A stretch of 6,485 nt of DNA from contig JAJYVK010000091.1 in NCBI GenBank assembly GCA_021792075.1, positions 1-6,485 on the forward strand, given 5' to 3'. This document shows positions 6,066-6,485 of the stretch, in pieces. Below the pieces are notes generated by a model that was given only the letters and a program-made list of their open reading frames with translations, made no database searches and was not told the DNA's origin. Position numbers and translations under genes: made by a program. Origin of the DNA: Actinomycetes bacterium (GTDB lineage: Bacteria; Actinomycetota; Acidimicrobiia; Acidimicrobiales; Acidimicrobiaceae). Every line of letters starts with the position of its first letter. Within the stretch, counting starts at the first letter, position 1.

Positions 6066-6485
6066 GCACTGAGTCTCAGCTTGAGCGCTCGGTTCTTGAG
6101 AAGAAGGACAGGAGCGAACTCTCTCAAATAGCTGGAGCGATGCAGATTAAGACGACGACCAGGACGAAAAAGTCCGACCTGATCGACCTAATCCTTGTTG
6201 GTGCAGGGGTGGGCAGCCGTAGCGAACCCTCTTCATCTATGACTACTACGAAGACGCGCGGTGCCAGGAGCACCAAGAGTGCGCCCAAGACGGAACAAGC
6301 GGTCTCGCCAAATGGCTTGCCCGAAAGTGCGGAGTCAGCTGCTGAGCGGACTGTGGAGACACCGCCTCCGGCGCAGCCGCCTGCTTCGGAGACTGCAGTG
6401 CCGCCACCCATCGTGGTCACAAGCTCGACCATGTCACGACGGCGCGCAATCAGTCCGCGTAACGGGTCAAAGGGTCATGCCACGC
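6062..6485 (+). CDS. rho: Transcription termination factor Rho, N-terminal part (cut by window end)
   Basis: The open frame runs from ATG 6062 to the edge without a stop, giving 141 residues. Residues about 5-46 (LERSVLEKKDRSELSQIAG, then IKTTTRTKKSDLIDLIL) match the Rho N-terminal helical domain, with its LxxxxLxELxxIAxxxxI...RKxDLIxxIL pattern. Residues about 50-141 are low-complexity sequence rich in Ser, Thr, Pro, Glu and basic residues, the position and style of the insert known in actinobacterial Rho. The primary RNA-binding and ATPase domains would lie beyond the window. GAGG is five bases before the ATG; GTG codons at 6047 and 6056 are less good alternatives. The place after thrC supports rho. 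Rho is a hexameric RNA-dependent ATPase that ends transcription. Another protein carrying a Rho_N domain is the main alternative. Confidence 0.8.
   Translation, partial: MSTESQLERSVLEKKDRSELSQIAGAMQIKTTTRTKKSDLIDLILVGAGVGSRSEPSSSMTTTKTRGARSTKSAPKTEQAVSPNGLPESAESAAERTVETPPPAQPPASETAVPPPIVVTSSTMSRRRAISPRNGSKGHAT

Noticed and set aside
6124..6432. Minus-strand open frame opposite rho
   Set aside because: It is antisense to the Rho N-terminal frame. Its Val/Gly/Ala-rich look comes from the biased insert on the other strand, and no ribosome site supports it.

Overview
This window is a compact, almost entirely plus-strand housekeeping locus. It holds a tRNA-Arg gene on the minus strand, then argS (arginyl-tRNA synthetase), lysA (diaminopimelate decarboxylase), hom (homoserine dehydrogenase), thrC (threonine synthase) and the 5' part of rho (transcription termination factor), which runs off the right edge. 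The order argS-lysA-hom-thrC-(thrB)-rho is a well-known actinobacterial arrangement, seen for example in Mycobacterium tuberculosis. Together with the actinobacterial-type Rho N-terminus, with its low-complexity insert, it points to Actinomycetota. GC is only about 50-57% in the lines I counted by eye, well below most actinomycetes. A moderate-GC lineage such as some Acidimicrobiia is my guess, but it is not proven here.

Layout: 1-31 is the region downstream of the tRNA, with nothing clear in it. tRNA-Arg(CCG) is at 32-103 (minus). A short divergent spacer follows at 104-210. argS (211-1836) runs directly into lysA with a one-base stop/start overlap, so these two are almost certainly cotranscribed and coupled. 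A 110-base gap containing a perfect 7-bp hairpin over the lysA stop leads to hom (3254-4555). A 50-base gap leads to thrC (4606-5682). A 379-base gap (5683-6061) with several inverted repeats and two tiny candidate leader ORFs leads to rho (from 6062).

How the genes work together: lysA, hom and thrC belong to the aspartate family of amino acids. LysA makes lysine from meso-diaminopimelate. Hom makes homoserine from aspartate semialdehyde, and ThrC makes threonine from phosphohomoserine. The linking enzyme, homoserine kinase (ThrB), normally lies between thrC and rho in this cluster but is not in the window. ArgS and its tRNA-Arg substrate gene lie side by side, pointing away from each other.

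No mobile element, CRISPR array, defence gene or wholly novel system is visible. The most interesting part is the rho leader. There, two very short ORFs, each with a Shine-Dalgarno-like sequence five bases before its start, overlap stop-to-start (TTGA, then ATGA) and lead into the rho start codon.
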